Below, piece by piece: positions 48,063 through 56,535 of a stretch of 64,000 nt of DNA. A program made the translations under genes and the position numbers. This DNA comes from Sphingomicrobium marinum (GTDB taxonomy: Bacteria; Pseudomonadota; Alphaproteobacteria; Sphingomonadales; Sphingomonadaceae). The notes below the pieces were generated by a model that ran no database searches, was not told the origin of the DNA, and saw only the letters and a program-made list of their open reading frames with translations. Each line of letters opens with the position of its first letter. Position 1 is the stretch's first letter. Location: assembly GCF_026157105.1 (NCBI RefSeq), contig NZ_JANPVQ010000001.1, positions 1,047,501 through 1,111,500 of the forward strand, in the 5' to 3' direction.

Positions 48063-48655
48063 AGCGATTGATCGACATTTCGGTGTCCGCGCTGGCGCTG
48101 CTCCTGCTCTCGCCGCTGCTACTGCTGGTGGGGGTTGCCAACCTGTTCGTGCACGGCAGCCCGATCTTCTTCCGGCAGGTGCGCCCCGGCAAGGATGCGG
48201 TGCCGTTCGAACTGGTGAAATTCCGCACCATGCGCAACGCGACCGGGCCTGATGGCAAGCCATTATCCGATGCCGAACGACTGACCGGATTTGGAAAATT
48301 CCTGCGCTCGACCAGCATCGATGAGCTGCCCGGCCTGTGGAACGTCCTCAAGGGCGACATGAGCCTGGTCGGTCCGCGCCCTTTGCTGATGGATTATGTC
48401 CCGCTCTACAGCGAAGAACAGGCGCGGCGCATGGACGTGCGTCCTGGCCTGACCGGATGGGCGCAGGTCAACGGCCGCAATGCCTTGAGCTGGGAAGAGA
48501 AATTCGCCCATGATGTCTGGTACGTCGACAACCAGTCGATCCTGCTCGATCTCAAGATCATGGTCATGACCGCCTTCAAGGTGCTAGGCCGCAGCGGCAT
48601 CAGCGCCGAGGGGGATGCAACCATGCCCCGTTTTACCGGGAGCAAGAATGACTGA
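48059..48655 (+). CDS. PglC-like initiating sugar phosphotransferase
   Basis: A 198-residue monotopic phosphoglycosyl transferase. It has a single N-terminal re-entrant hydrophobic helix (about 5-30), KFRTM (54-58), the catalytic Asp88-Glu89 dyad in STSIDELPGLWNVL, SLVGPRP and RPGLTGWAQVNGR. Its size matches PglC of Campylobacter rather than the long WbaP/WcaJ types. It should transfer a sugar phosphate from UDP-sugar to undecaprenyl phosphate. It overlaps the GT4 gene (ATGA) and the ATP-grasp gene (8 bp). Confidence 0.93.
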   Translation: MKRLIDISVSALALLLLSPLLLLVGVANLFVHGSPIFFRQVRPGKDAVPFELVKFRTMRNATGPDGKPLSDAERLTGFGKFLRSTSIDELPGLWNVLKGDMSLVGPRPLLMDYVPLYSEEQARRMDVRPGLTGWAQVNGRNALSWEEKFAHDVWYVDNQSILLDLKIMVMTAFKVLGRSGISAEGDATMPRFTGSKND

Positions 48656-49604
48656 CATCCTCGTCACTTCCGCGGGCCGCCGCGTCGAGCTTGTCGAAGC
48701 TTTTGTGGCCGAGGCCGAGCGCATTGGCGGCAAGGTCCATGCGACCGACCTCGAACCCGGCCTGTCGTCTGCCTGCCACGTGGCTGCCAAGGCGCACCAG
48801 CTACCGCGCGTGACCGCGCCCGATTATGCCGATCGCCTGCTCGAGCTGTGCAAGTCTGAAGGCATCAGCATGATCGTCCCGACGATCGATCCCGAACTCA
48901 TGGTCCTGGCCGAGAATCGCGAGCGTTTTGCTGACCATGGCGTGCACGCCATCATTTCGGATGCCGAGATGATCGCCCATTGCCGCGACAAGCGCCGTAC
49001 CGGCGATTATTTCAACTCGATCGGGCTCGATGCTCCTGCGCTGATGGGCAAGGACGATCTTTCGTTTCCATGCTTTGCCAAGCCTATCGACGGGTCGAGC
49101 GGCATCGGTGCGCAGTTGCTTGAAAATGCCGAGCAAGTGACCAGCGACCTGCTCGACGATCCCAAGATGATGTTCATGGAATATGTCGACGGATCGCACC
49201 GCGAGTACACCGTGGATGCCTACTATGACCGGAATGGCAAGTTGCGCTGCTGGGTTCCGCGCGAACGCATCGCGATCCGCGCCGGTGAAGTTGCCAAAGG
49301 CGTGACCCGTCGCAATTTCGTCTACGACAAGCTGGGCGAAATTCTGCCCAATATCGCGGGCGCACGGGGCTGCCTGACCGTGCAGGTGTTCGGCCGCGAG
49401 GAAGACGAGCGCCTGCTCGGCATCGAAATCAATCCGCGCTTCGGCGGCGGATACCCGCTCGCGCATGCGGCGGGCGCCAATTATCCCGCGATGCTGGTGG
49501 ACGAATATCTGTTGGGCAAGGACGCCCGCGACATTTCCGACTGGGAGGCCAATCTTCTGATGCTGCGCTACGACGCCAAGGTTTTGGTGCACGATCATGG
49601 CTGA
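48648..49604 (+). CDS. ATP-grasp ligase
   Basis: A 318-residue ATP-grasp protein: N-terminal Rossmann-like domain (ILVTSAGRRVELVEAF), then the ATP-binding module with FPCFAKPIDGSSGIG and the metal-binding GIEINPRFGGGYPLAHAAG. Such enzymes join a carboxylate to an amine. Overlaps with the PglC-like and HAD genes imply tight coupling. It lies where a PglD-type acetyltransferase would be expected, so it may acylate the amino sugar with an amino acid; this is inference. Confidence 0.88.
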   Translation: MTDILVTSAGRRVELVEAFVAEAERIGGKVHATDLEPGLSSACHVAAKAHQLPRVTAPDYADRLLELCKSEGISMIVPTIDPELMVLAENRERFADHGVHAIISDAEMIAHCRDKRRTGDYFNSIGLDAPALMGKDDLSFPCFAKPIDGSSGIGAQLLENAEQVTSDLLDDPKMMFMEYVDGSHREYTVDAYYDRNGKLRCWVPRERIAIRAGEVAKGVTRRNFVYDKLGEILPNIAGARGCLTVQVFGREEDERLLGIEINPRFGGGYPLAHAAGANYPAMLVDEYLLGKDARDISDWEANLLMLRYDAKVLVHDHG

Positions 49605-50232
49605 TGTCATCGTCTTCGATCTCGATGATACGCTCTATCCGGAGGCGGACTATGTTCTTTCCGGTGTGCGCGCGGTGGCGAAGGTCATCGCCGACCAGCA
49701 CGGACATGCCGTGGGCGACGAGCTGCTGGCTGCCGCGCGGGCCGGCGATGACTGGCTGGCGCTGGCGTGCGAGCTTGGCGAACTGCCGCCAAGCGCCAAG
49801 GAAAGCCTGCTGTGGACCTACCGCCTCCACGAACCCGACATTGCGCTGACCGAACGCGCCGCGCAGGCGATCGCGACCCTCAAGGAGGAGGGCAGGGCAA
49901 TGGCGATCATTACCGACGGGCGCTCGGTCACCCAGCGGCTCAAGCTTGCCGCGCTCGGTATCACCGACATCCCCGTCTACATTTCCGAGGAATATGGCGC
50001 TGCCAAGCCCGACCCTTCGCGCTTCGAGGTCGTGATGGAGGAATGGCCCGATCGCAGTTACGCCTATATCGGCGACAATCCGGCCAAGGATTTCATTGCG
50101 CCCAAGGCGCTCGGCTGGACGACGATCGGCGTGCGGCGGGCCAATTCGCTCTACGCCGATGCCGATGCGCCCGATGACGCGCAGCCCGATCACTGGGTCG
50201 GGTCGGTCAACGAGGCGTTGCCGCTGCTCTAG
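49597..50232 (+). CDS. HAD-superfamily hydrolase
   Basis: A 211-residue HAD phosphatase. The nucleophile motif DLDDTLYPE gives Asp8 and Asp10; ITDGRSVTQ is motif II, KPDPSRFEVVM holds the Lys and IGDNPAKDFIAPKALG the final acid pair. It overlaps the ATP-grasp gene by 8 bp, so both may act in succession on the same intermediate. Substrate unknown. The stop shares CTAG with the convergent methyltransferase gene. Confidence 0.88.
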   Translation: MADVIVFDLDDTLYPEADYVLSGVRAVAKVIADQHGHAVGDELLAAARAGDDWLALACELGELPPSAKESLLWTYRLHEPDIALTERAAQAIATLKEEGRAMAIITDGRSVTQRLKLAALGITDIPVYISEEYGAAKPDPSRFEVVMEEWPDRSYAYIGDNPAKDFIAPKALGWTTIGVRRANSLYADADAPDDAQPDHWVGSVNEALPLL

Positions 50233-50924
50233 TCCTTGGTGACCGTCACGAAGAAGCCGCCGGCGATCCGGTGGGCCTCGGGGTGGCGGCGCATGATCGC
50301 GTCGAACCATTTGACCGGATAGAGCAACAGCGCCGCCAGACCCTTGGCGTAGCGGTAAAGGCCGGGCGTCAGGCTGCTGAGCAGGATCGCCCAGAATTCG
50401 ACGCTGATGCGATACGCGCCAGTCGCGGGTCCGACCGTGGTCTCGAGTTCGATCTGGTTGAAGCCGCCCTGGCGCGCGAGTTCCTCGATCCCCTGGCTGG
50501 TGAAGCGCCAGAAATCGTCGGGGCAGCGATGATCGCCGATAATGAAGGGCAACTGCACATAGGCCACCCCGCCGGGTTTGAGGACGCGGTGGATTTCCTT
50601 CATCGCCGTCAGCGGGTGAGCGACATGTTCGAGCACCTCCTGCGTCACTACCAGGTCGACGCTATTGTCCTCGAAGGGAAGGTCGAGAACGCTGCCGACG
50701 ATGTCGATATTGGGGGCGTCCTCGATCTCGATATTCTTGATACGCGGATGCAGTCGGGTCTGCCCCGCACCGATATTGATCATCGTGCCCTCGGCACCGA
50801 AGCGCTCGATCAGAGTGGAAAGCCGATCCTTGACGGTGCGGCTGTCATTGTGATCGGCATAAACTTTCTTGACGAAGGCGTTGGCCACGGGTCGGTCTGC
50901 TCGCTTTACTGGCTGGTGGTGCAA
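50229..50924 (-). CDS. Class I SAM-dependent methyltransferase
   Basis: Up to 231 residues. SAM motif I is INIGAGQTRLHP; motif II/III is DLPFEDNSVDLVVTQEVLEHV with LKPGG after it, the Methyltransf_11 pattern. The start at 50924 is TTG and uncertain; later in-frame starts would still leave the SAM fold intact. It is the only minus-strand gene inside the plus-strand part of the island and may methylate the polymer or a lipid-linked precursor. Confidence 0.85.
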   Translation of the reverse strand: MHHQPVKRADRPVANAFVKKVYADHNDSRTVKDRLSTLIERFGAEGTMINIGAGQTRLHPRIKNIEIEDAPNIDIVGSVLDLPFEDNSVDLVVTQEVLEHVAHPLTAMKEIHRVLKPGGVAYVQLPFIIGDHRCPDDFWRFTSQGIEELARQGGFNQIELETTVGPATGAYRISVEFWAILLSSLTPGLYRYAKGLAALLLYPVKWFDAIMRRHPEAHRIAGGFFVTVTKD

Positions 50925-51010
50925 AGGCTTTGCGTCGTCGTATGACTGCGACTATCTAGGCCTCACGCAGTGGCCGAGACCGGGCCCAAAATCAAGCAGT
51001 TGGAATCGTT

Positions 51011-52183
51011 ATGAGCATGTCGCCGTGGCCATCGTTTGGCGAAGAGGAAATCAGCGCCGTCGCGGACGTGCTGCGTTCGAACAAGGTCAATTACTGGACA
51101 GGGCAGGAGGGGCGCGAGTTCGAGAAGGAATTCGCCGCCGCGTTCGACAGCAAGCATGCCATCGCCGTTGCCAACGGCACGGTCGCGCTCGATCTTGCGC
51201 TGATCGGGATCGGTATCGGGCCGGGCGATGAAGTGATCGTCACGCCGCGCACCTTCCTTGCGTCGGTCTCCAGCGTGGTGACAGCGGGCGCGACGCCCGT
51301 GTTCGCCGATGTTGACCGCAATAGCGGCAACATCGAAGCGCACACCATCGAACCGGTGATCACCGACAAGACAAAGGCGATCATCCCCGTGCATCTTGCC
51401 GGCTGGCCCGCGGACATGGATCCGATCATGGCGCTGGCCGACAAGCATGGCCTCAAGGTGATCGAGGACTGCGCGCAGGCACACGGTGCGCGCTACAAGG
51501 GCAAATCGGTGGGATCGATCGGCCATGTCGGTGCCTGGTCTTTCTGTCAGGACAAGATCATGACAACCGGCGGCGAAGGCGGCATGGTGACCACTGATGA
51601 CGAAGAAATGTGGTCGCGCATGTGGTCGTACAAGGATCACGGCAAAAGCTGGGACGCGGTCTATAATCGCGAGCATGCGCCGGGCTTCCGCTGGCTGCAC
51701 GAAAGCTTCGGCACCAACTGGCGGATGACCGAACTGCAGTCGGTGATCGGGCGCAAGCAGGTGGCGATGATGCCCGCTTGGCACCAGCGCCGCACCGACA
51801 TCGCATCAGCCTATCAGGCAGCGTGGGGCGCGATCGAGGGTCTCCGCCTGCCGCGTCCGGCCCCCGATAACGGCACGCGCCATGCCTGGTACAAGTTCTA
51901 CGGCTATGTCGAGCCGGAGAAGCTGGCGGCGGGATGGGATCGCGACCGGATCATTGCGGAAATCGTCGATGCCGGCGTGCCGTGTTTCCAGGGTAGCTGC
52001 TCGGAGGTCTATAACGAAAAGGCCTTCGACGGGACGGGTCTGCGCCCCGAAGCGCCGCTGCCAGTTGCTAAGGAACTGGGCGAGACCAGCATCATGTGGC
52101 TATGCCACCCCACGCTCACCGACGAAGAGGTCGAGAAGGTCGCCACCGTCAGCGCCGACGTCCTGCGCCGCGCCTTCGCCTAG
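51011..52183 (+). CDS. DegT/DnrJ/EryC1/StrS aminotransferase (PglE-like)
   Basis: A 390-residue PLP enzyme that aminates nucleotide-linked keto sugars. VANGTVALDLAL, VIVTPRTFLAS, EDCAQAHGARYKG and the lysine motif WSFCQDKIMTTGGEGG (PLP Lys182) are present. It would convert the 4-keto-6-deoxy product of the adjacent CapD-like enzyme to a 4-amino sugar nucleotide. It converges with the CapD-like gene, sharing CTAG at the stops. Confidence 0.92.
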   Translation: MSMSPWPSFGEEEISAVADVLRSNKVNYWTGQEGREFEKEFAAAFDSKHAIAVANGTVALDLALIGIGIGPGDEVIVTPRTFLASVSSVVTAGATPVFADVDRNSGNIEAHTIEPVITDKTKAIIPVHLAGWPADMDPIMALADKHGLKVIEDCAQAHGARYKGKSVGSIGHVGAWSFCQDKIMTTGGEGGMVTTDDEEMWSRMWSYKDHGKSWDAVYNREHAPGFRWLHESFGTNWRMTELQSVIGRKQVAMMPAWHQRRTDIASAYQAAWGAIEGLRLPRPAPDNGTRHAWYKFYGYVEPEKLAAGWDRDRIIAEIVDAGVPCFQGSCSEVYNEKAFDGTGLRPEAPLPVAKELGETSIMWLCHPTLTDEEVEKVATVSADVLRRAFA

Positions 52184-54090
52184 CTGCCGTTAGGCGTATA
52201 TTCGGGAACGAGCCGGTGGAGCAGGGCGCGCAGGCCCGTATCGTCGTCGTCGGCAATCCGGTCGCAGATTTCCTGCATGAGCTGCTCCAACTCTTCCCAC
52301 GCCAACTGATCTTCATGGCCTTTGACGATGCGCGGGTGCTGAGTCGGTTTGGGATCGTTGCCGATAAGAAGCTCTTCGTAGAGCTTTTCGCCGGGACGCA
52401 GGCCGACCTCGACGATTTCGATGTCGCCGTCGGGATTATTGTCGTCGCGCACTTCCAGCCCCGATAGTTCGATCATCGCGCGCGCCAAGTCGCTGATCTT
52501 CACCGGCTCACCCATGTCGAGCAGGTAGACTTCACCGCCCTCGGCCATGGCGCCGGCCTGGATGACCAACTGGGCAGCCTCTGGGATGGTCATGAAGAAG
52601 CGCGTCATCTCCATATGCGTGACGGTGACGGGGCCGCCCTTTTCGATCTGGCTGCGAAATTTGGGGACGACCGAGCCAGACGATCCCAACACATTGCCGA
52701 AGCGCACCGCCGAATAGCGGGTCGCCGCGCCCGACGCTGCACGCGCCTGAACGATCAGCTCGCAGACGCGCTTGGACGCGCCCATCACGCTGGTAGGACG
52801 CACCGCCTTGTCGGTCGACACCAGGATGAAGGTGCTCGTACCCACTTTTTCTGCTTCCAATGCAGCATTGAGCGTGCCGATGACATTATTGCGAACGCCG
52901 GCGGTGACATTGGCCTCCACCAGCGGGACGTGCTTGTAGGCGGCGGCGTGAAATACCGTGTCGGGCTTGCTGCTGGCGAAAAGGCGCGCGCAATCGACGA
53001 TATCGGCGACGTTCGCTAGCTCCGCCGTGATGGGAAGCGTAAACTCGTGCTCTTCCGCCATCGAGCGCAGTTCGGCGTCGATGGCATAGAGATGATATTC
53101 GGACTGGTCGGCGAGGATGAGCTCGCTGGGTGCGAGCGTAATGATTTGCCGTGCGAGCTCGCTACCGATCGAGCCTCCCGCTCCGGTCACCAACACACGT
53201 TTGCCGGTGATGTTGGCGCTGATCAGCTCGGGATCAGGATCGACCGGGTCACGGCCCAGCAGGTCACCGATTTCGATGCGTCGCATATCGCTGACGCTGA
53301 CCTTGTCGAATGCAACATCCGCCATTGACGGCAGGACACGGACGTGGACCGGCGTGCCTGCCTTTCGCAACCGCTCGAGAAGGTTGCGGCGTACCGCGCG
53401 CTGCCCGCGACCGGCGTGCGCGAGGAAGAGTTCGTCGACCCCGCCATCCTTGAGCACATCGTCGAGCGCCCCGTCAGGCCAGACGGGGATGCCTTCGATC
53501 AAGCTGTTGGAGTGAAGGCCACTGGGATCGACGATACCGACCAAGTGCAGCCCGGGCTCGCGATTGATCGCCAGCGCCATCTGTTCCATCGGCGCGCCTT
53601 CGCCATAAACGAGCACGCGCTTGCGGCGACCACTGCCGTCCCAATGTTCGATGACCGGCTGCAACGCAGCTGCTGCCGTCACGCGAATGGTCGCGATGAA
53701 GCAGAAGAAAAGAATGGGGTGTAGCACCGAGATCGTGCGCGGCACGTCTTCGGGGCGGGTCGTCGCCAGGATCACGATCAGCACCACCATCATCACGAGG
53801 CACGCCTTGCCAAGAATGAAGATGCTGTTGCGACCGGTATAGCGCGTGGTCGAACGGTAAGGCCGCACGATCAGCGCGGCGAAAAGCCAGCTGCCAAGCG
53901 CGAGCACGCACAAGATGATGAAGGGGTCGAGCGCGACCTGCGCCACGCCTAGCCGGATCGAAAATGCCGCCCAGGCCGCGATAATGCAGGCGACGACATC
54001 GACCATCATCACCAGCGATCGCCTGACGCCGCGCGGAAGCGCGATCAGTCGATGCAGCATGGGGTCGGTCAGTCGGCGCAATCGCGACAT
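52180..54090 (-). CDS. CapD/PglF/WbpM-like membrane nucleotide-sugar 4,6-dehydratase
   Basis: A 636-residue protein with four N-terminal membrane helices (about 15-130), a Rossmann-like linker (KRVLVYGEGAPMEQMALA) and a C-terminal extended SDR domain from about 290 (VLVTGAGGSIGSELARQI). The catalytic region FILVSTDKAVRPTSVMGASK has Met instead of Tyr, as is normal for the WbpM/PglF group of UDP-GlcNAc 4,6-dehydratases. The product would be UDP-4-keto-6-deoxy-GlcNAc. It is on the opposite strand to DegT but functionally adjacent. Confidence 0.93.
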   Translation of the reverse strand: MSRLRRLTDPMLHRLIALPRGVRRSLVMMVDVVACIIAAWAAFSIRLGVAQVALDPFIILCVLALGSWLFAALIVRPYRSTTRYTGRNSIFILGKACLVMMVVLIVILATTRPEDVPRTISVLHPILFFCFIATIRVTAAAALQPVIEHWDGSGRRKRVLVYGEGAPMEQMALAINREPGLHLVGIVDPSGLHSNSLIEGIPVWPDGALDDVLKDGGVDELFLAHAGRGQRAVRRNLLERLRKAGTPVHVRVLPSMADVAFDKVSVSDMRRIEIGDLLGRDPVDPDPELISANITGKRVLVTGAGGSIGSELARQIITLAPSELILADQSEYHLYAIDAELRSMAEEHEFTLPITAELANVADIVDCARLFASSKPDTVFHAAAYKHVPLVEANVTAGVRNNVIGTLNAALEAEKVGTSTFILVSTDKAVRPTSVMGASKRVCELIVQARAASGAATRYSAVRFGNVLGSSGSVVPKFRSQIEKGGPVTVTHMEMTRFFMTIPEAAQLVIQAGAMAEGGEVYLLDMGEPVKISDLARAMIELSGLEVRDDNNPDGDIEIVEVGLRPGEKLYEELLIGNDPKPTQHPRIVKGHEDQLAWEELEQLMQEICDRIADDDDTGLRALLHRLVPEYTPNGS

Positions 54091-54130
54091 GATCAGGTCA
54101 GCTTGGGGTCAAGTGAAAGGCGCGCGCCGA

Positions 54131-56332
54131 TCACTTGTCGCCATAATTGTAGCGATAACCATAGTTCGAGCCGTAGCCCGCGCTTTCGGCATCGAGCTTG
54201 GTCAGCACCGCACCGACGATCGATGCGCGCACGGTAGCGAGGCGCTGGATCGCAAGGCGGGCCTGCGCGGCGACCGTGCGGCCATATTCGACCACGAATA
54301 CGGTGCCTTCGACGGCGCGGCTCAGCAGCGGCGCATCGGCCAGGCCCAGGACCGGCGGGCCGTCGACGATGATATGGTCATAATGCTTCACGGCTTCGGC
54401 TACGATCTGCTTCATGCCCGGGCCCGACAGCAATTCTGCCGGGTTGGGCGGGATTGACCCGGCCAGTACCGCCGACAGGTTGGCGAAGCCGGTTTCGAAC
54501 ACCGCTTCCTGGAGCTGCATGCGATTGACGAGGATGTCCGACAGACCCTTGCCCAGCGGACGACCGAGCGTCGTGTGCAGCGATGGACGGCGCATATCGG
54601 CGTCGATGATCAACACCTTGGCACCGACCGCGGCAAGATCGCGCGCGAGACTGAAGGCGGTGGTCGACTTGCCTTCGCCTTCCTGGCTGGACGTCACGAG
54701 CATCGAGCGCGGCGTACCGTGTGCGGTCGAAAACTGGATGGCGGTCAGCGTCGAGAAATAGCTTTCCGTCAGCGCCGTATTGTTGCGATCGATCCCTTCT
54801 TCGTCCTTGGACTCGATCAGCTTGGGCGTGGTGCCCAAAAGCGGCGTGCCGAGCTTGCGCTGGAAGTCCGAAGGCAGGATCACGCTGTCGGCAATCTGCT
54901 CTAGCGCGAAGACCGCAGCACCCGAGATCGCGAAGCCAAGAATCAAGCCGAGCGCAAGGTTGAGCGGGATATTGGGGCTCGACGGTTCTTCAGGCACCAG
55001 CGCGGGATCGACGATCGCTACATTGTTGGTGCCAACGCCGCCGGCGACACCGATCTCCTTGAAGCGCTGCAGCAGCGCTTCGTAGAGCTGGCGGTTGGTG
55101 TCGACATCGCGCTGGATGATGTTGAAGGCAATGGCGCGCTGCTGCGTATCGAGCACATCGCCCTTCAGTGCATTGACGCGCGCCTGGATGCGCTGTTCGG
55201 CCGCGAGGGCCTTGCGATAGGCGTCGCGCGATTCCTGCCCGAGCGAGGAGGCGACACGCGCGACCTCGCGTTCGATTTCGCGATCGAGCGCGGCAACCTG
55301 CTGCTCGAGCGCCACAAGGGCGGGATATTCCGGGCCGAAATCGCTGCGCATCTGCGCAAGCTCACCAGCACGCTCACCGCGTTCGCGGCGCAGTGCGGTG
55401 ACGGTGTCGTTGATGAGGGCAGAGGCTGCGGCGCGGCCGCCGCGATCTTCCGCCAGTGCGGCTTCGGCACGTTCGCGCTGGGCGCGGGCGACCGCCAGTT
55501 CCTGGCTCAACTGCGCGAGATCGGCGGTTGCCAAGGTGTTGGCGGGCGTGATGGCGCCGCTCTCATTGTCGGTGATCTTGATGAGGCCCTGACGCTGCGC
55601 ATAGGCGGCCGCCTGGCGCTCGGATTCCTCAAGCTTGGCGCGGGTCGTGACGAGCCGTTCTTCAAGGAAGTCACGTGCATAGCTGGTAGCTTCAAAGCGG
55701 CGCGCCAGGTTGGTCTGGATAAAGTTCTCTGCGAGCGAATCCGCGACATCGCGCGCCACCGTTGGGTCGTTGAAGGTGAACTTCACATCGACGATGCTCG
55801 ATTGGCGAACCGGTGCGATCGTGGTGCCGCCCATGACGACTTCCGAGGCGAGGCGCACGCGCTGGTTACGCGGCAGTTCCATCGCGTCGGCACCGTTCAT
55901 GTCCGATGCGTCGAGAAATTCCTCATTCTCGGCGAGACGAAGGTCACGCACGACCGCTTCGGCGAGCGTGCGGCTCTCGAGCAGTTCATATTGCGTCTGG
56001 TAGAATTCGCGGTCGGCCAGCTCTGCTTCCTGCTCGACCGAATCCATGTTGAGGACCTTGTCGGCCTCGCGGCGGATCTCGATGCGCGTTTCAGCGGTAT
56101 ATTGCGGCTCCACCAGCAAGCTGACGACCAAGGCTGCAAGCAGGCAGGCCCCGGTAATGCCGATAATGACCCAGCGGCGGCGGCGAACGATACGAAGCAG
56201 GCTGGAAAGCGGGGATTCGCTCTCCTGATCGTTCATCATCGTGGCTTCGTTGATGACGTCACGTTCGATGCCGTGCGCGGGCAGGTTCCGGCCGTCGCCG
56301 TCGCCGCCATAATTTGTGGTCAGTTCGTTCAA
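54131..56332 (-). CDS. Wzc-like polysaccharide copolymerase and tyrosine autokinase
   Basis: A 733-residue inner-membrane protein. A Wzz domain with the first helix (about 45-70), a long periplasmic coiled coil (about 200-430) and the second helix (about 465-490) control chain length. The cytosolic BY-kinase has Walker A in SSQEGEGKSTT (Lys555), Walker A' VLIIDADMRRP and Walker B HIIVDGPPVLG. The C-terminus is a Tyr cluster (YGSNYGYRYNYGDK) for autophosphorylation. No cognate phosphatase (Wzb) is in the window. The TTG start at 56332 is uncertain; ATG codons about 32 residues later are alternatives. Confidence 0.93.
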   Translation of the reverse strand: MNELTTNYGGDGDGRNLPAHGIERDVINEATMMNDQESESPLSSLLRIVRRRRWVIIGITGACLLAALVVSLLVEPQYTAETRIEIRREADKVLNMDSVEQEAELADREFYQTQYELLESRTLAEAVVRDLRLAENEEFLDASDMNGADAMELPRNQRVRLASEVVMGGTTIAPVRQSSIVDVKFTFNDPTVARDVADSLAENFIQTNLARRFEATSYARDFLEERLVTTRAKLEESERQAAAYAQRQGLIKITDNESGAITPANTLATADLAQLSQELAVARAQRERAEAALAEDRGGRAAASALINDTVTALRRERGERAGELAQMRSDFGPEYPALVALEQQVAALDREIEREVARVASSLGQESRDAYRKALAAEQRIQARVNALKGDVLDTQQRAIAFNIIQRDVDTNRQLYEALLQRFKEIGVAGGVGTNNVAIVDPALVPEEPSSPNIPLNLALGLILGFAISGAAVFALEQIADSVILPSDFQRKLGTPLLGTTPKLIESKDEEGIDRNNTALTESYFSTLTAIQFSTAHGTPRSMLVTSSQEGEGKSTTAFSLARDLAAVGAKVLIIDADMRRPSLHTTLGRPLGKGLSDILVNRMQLQEAVFETGFANLSAVLAGSIPPNPAELLSGPGMKQIVAEAVKHYDHIIVDGPPVLGLADAPLLSRAVEGTVFVVEYGRTVAAQARLAIQRLATVRASIVGAVLTKLDAESAGYGSNYGYRYNYGDK

Positions 56333-56535
56333 CGCAATAATCCCATTCTGCCGCTGCTAACGTCGGCCATTCGTTCGACCATCATGTCTTGTTTGCGCGC
56401 ATCTTTGCCCATTTTTCAATGGATTGGCCCACACGACAGCGATCCCCACGAAGGCAGATGCACTCTTCGCGGTGTCGGTAGCAAATTTGCGCGCAAGGTC
56501 AATGCGATAAACGCCTATCACGGACTGGGCCCGCT

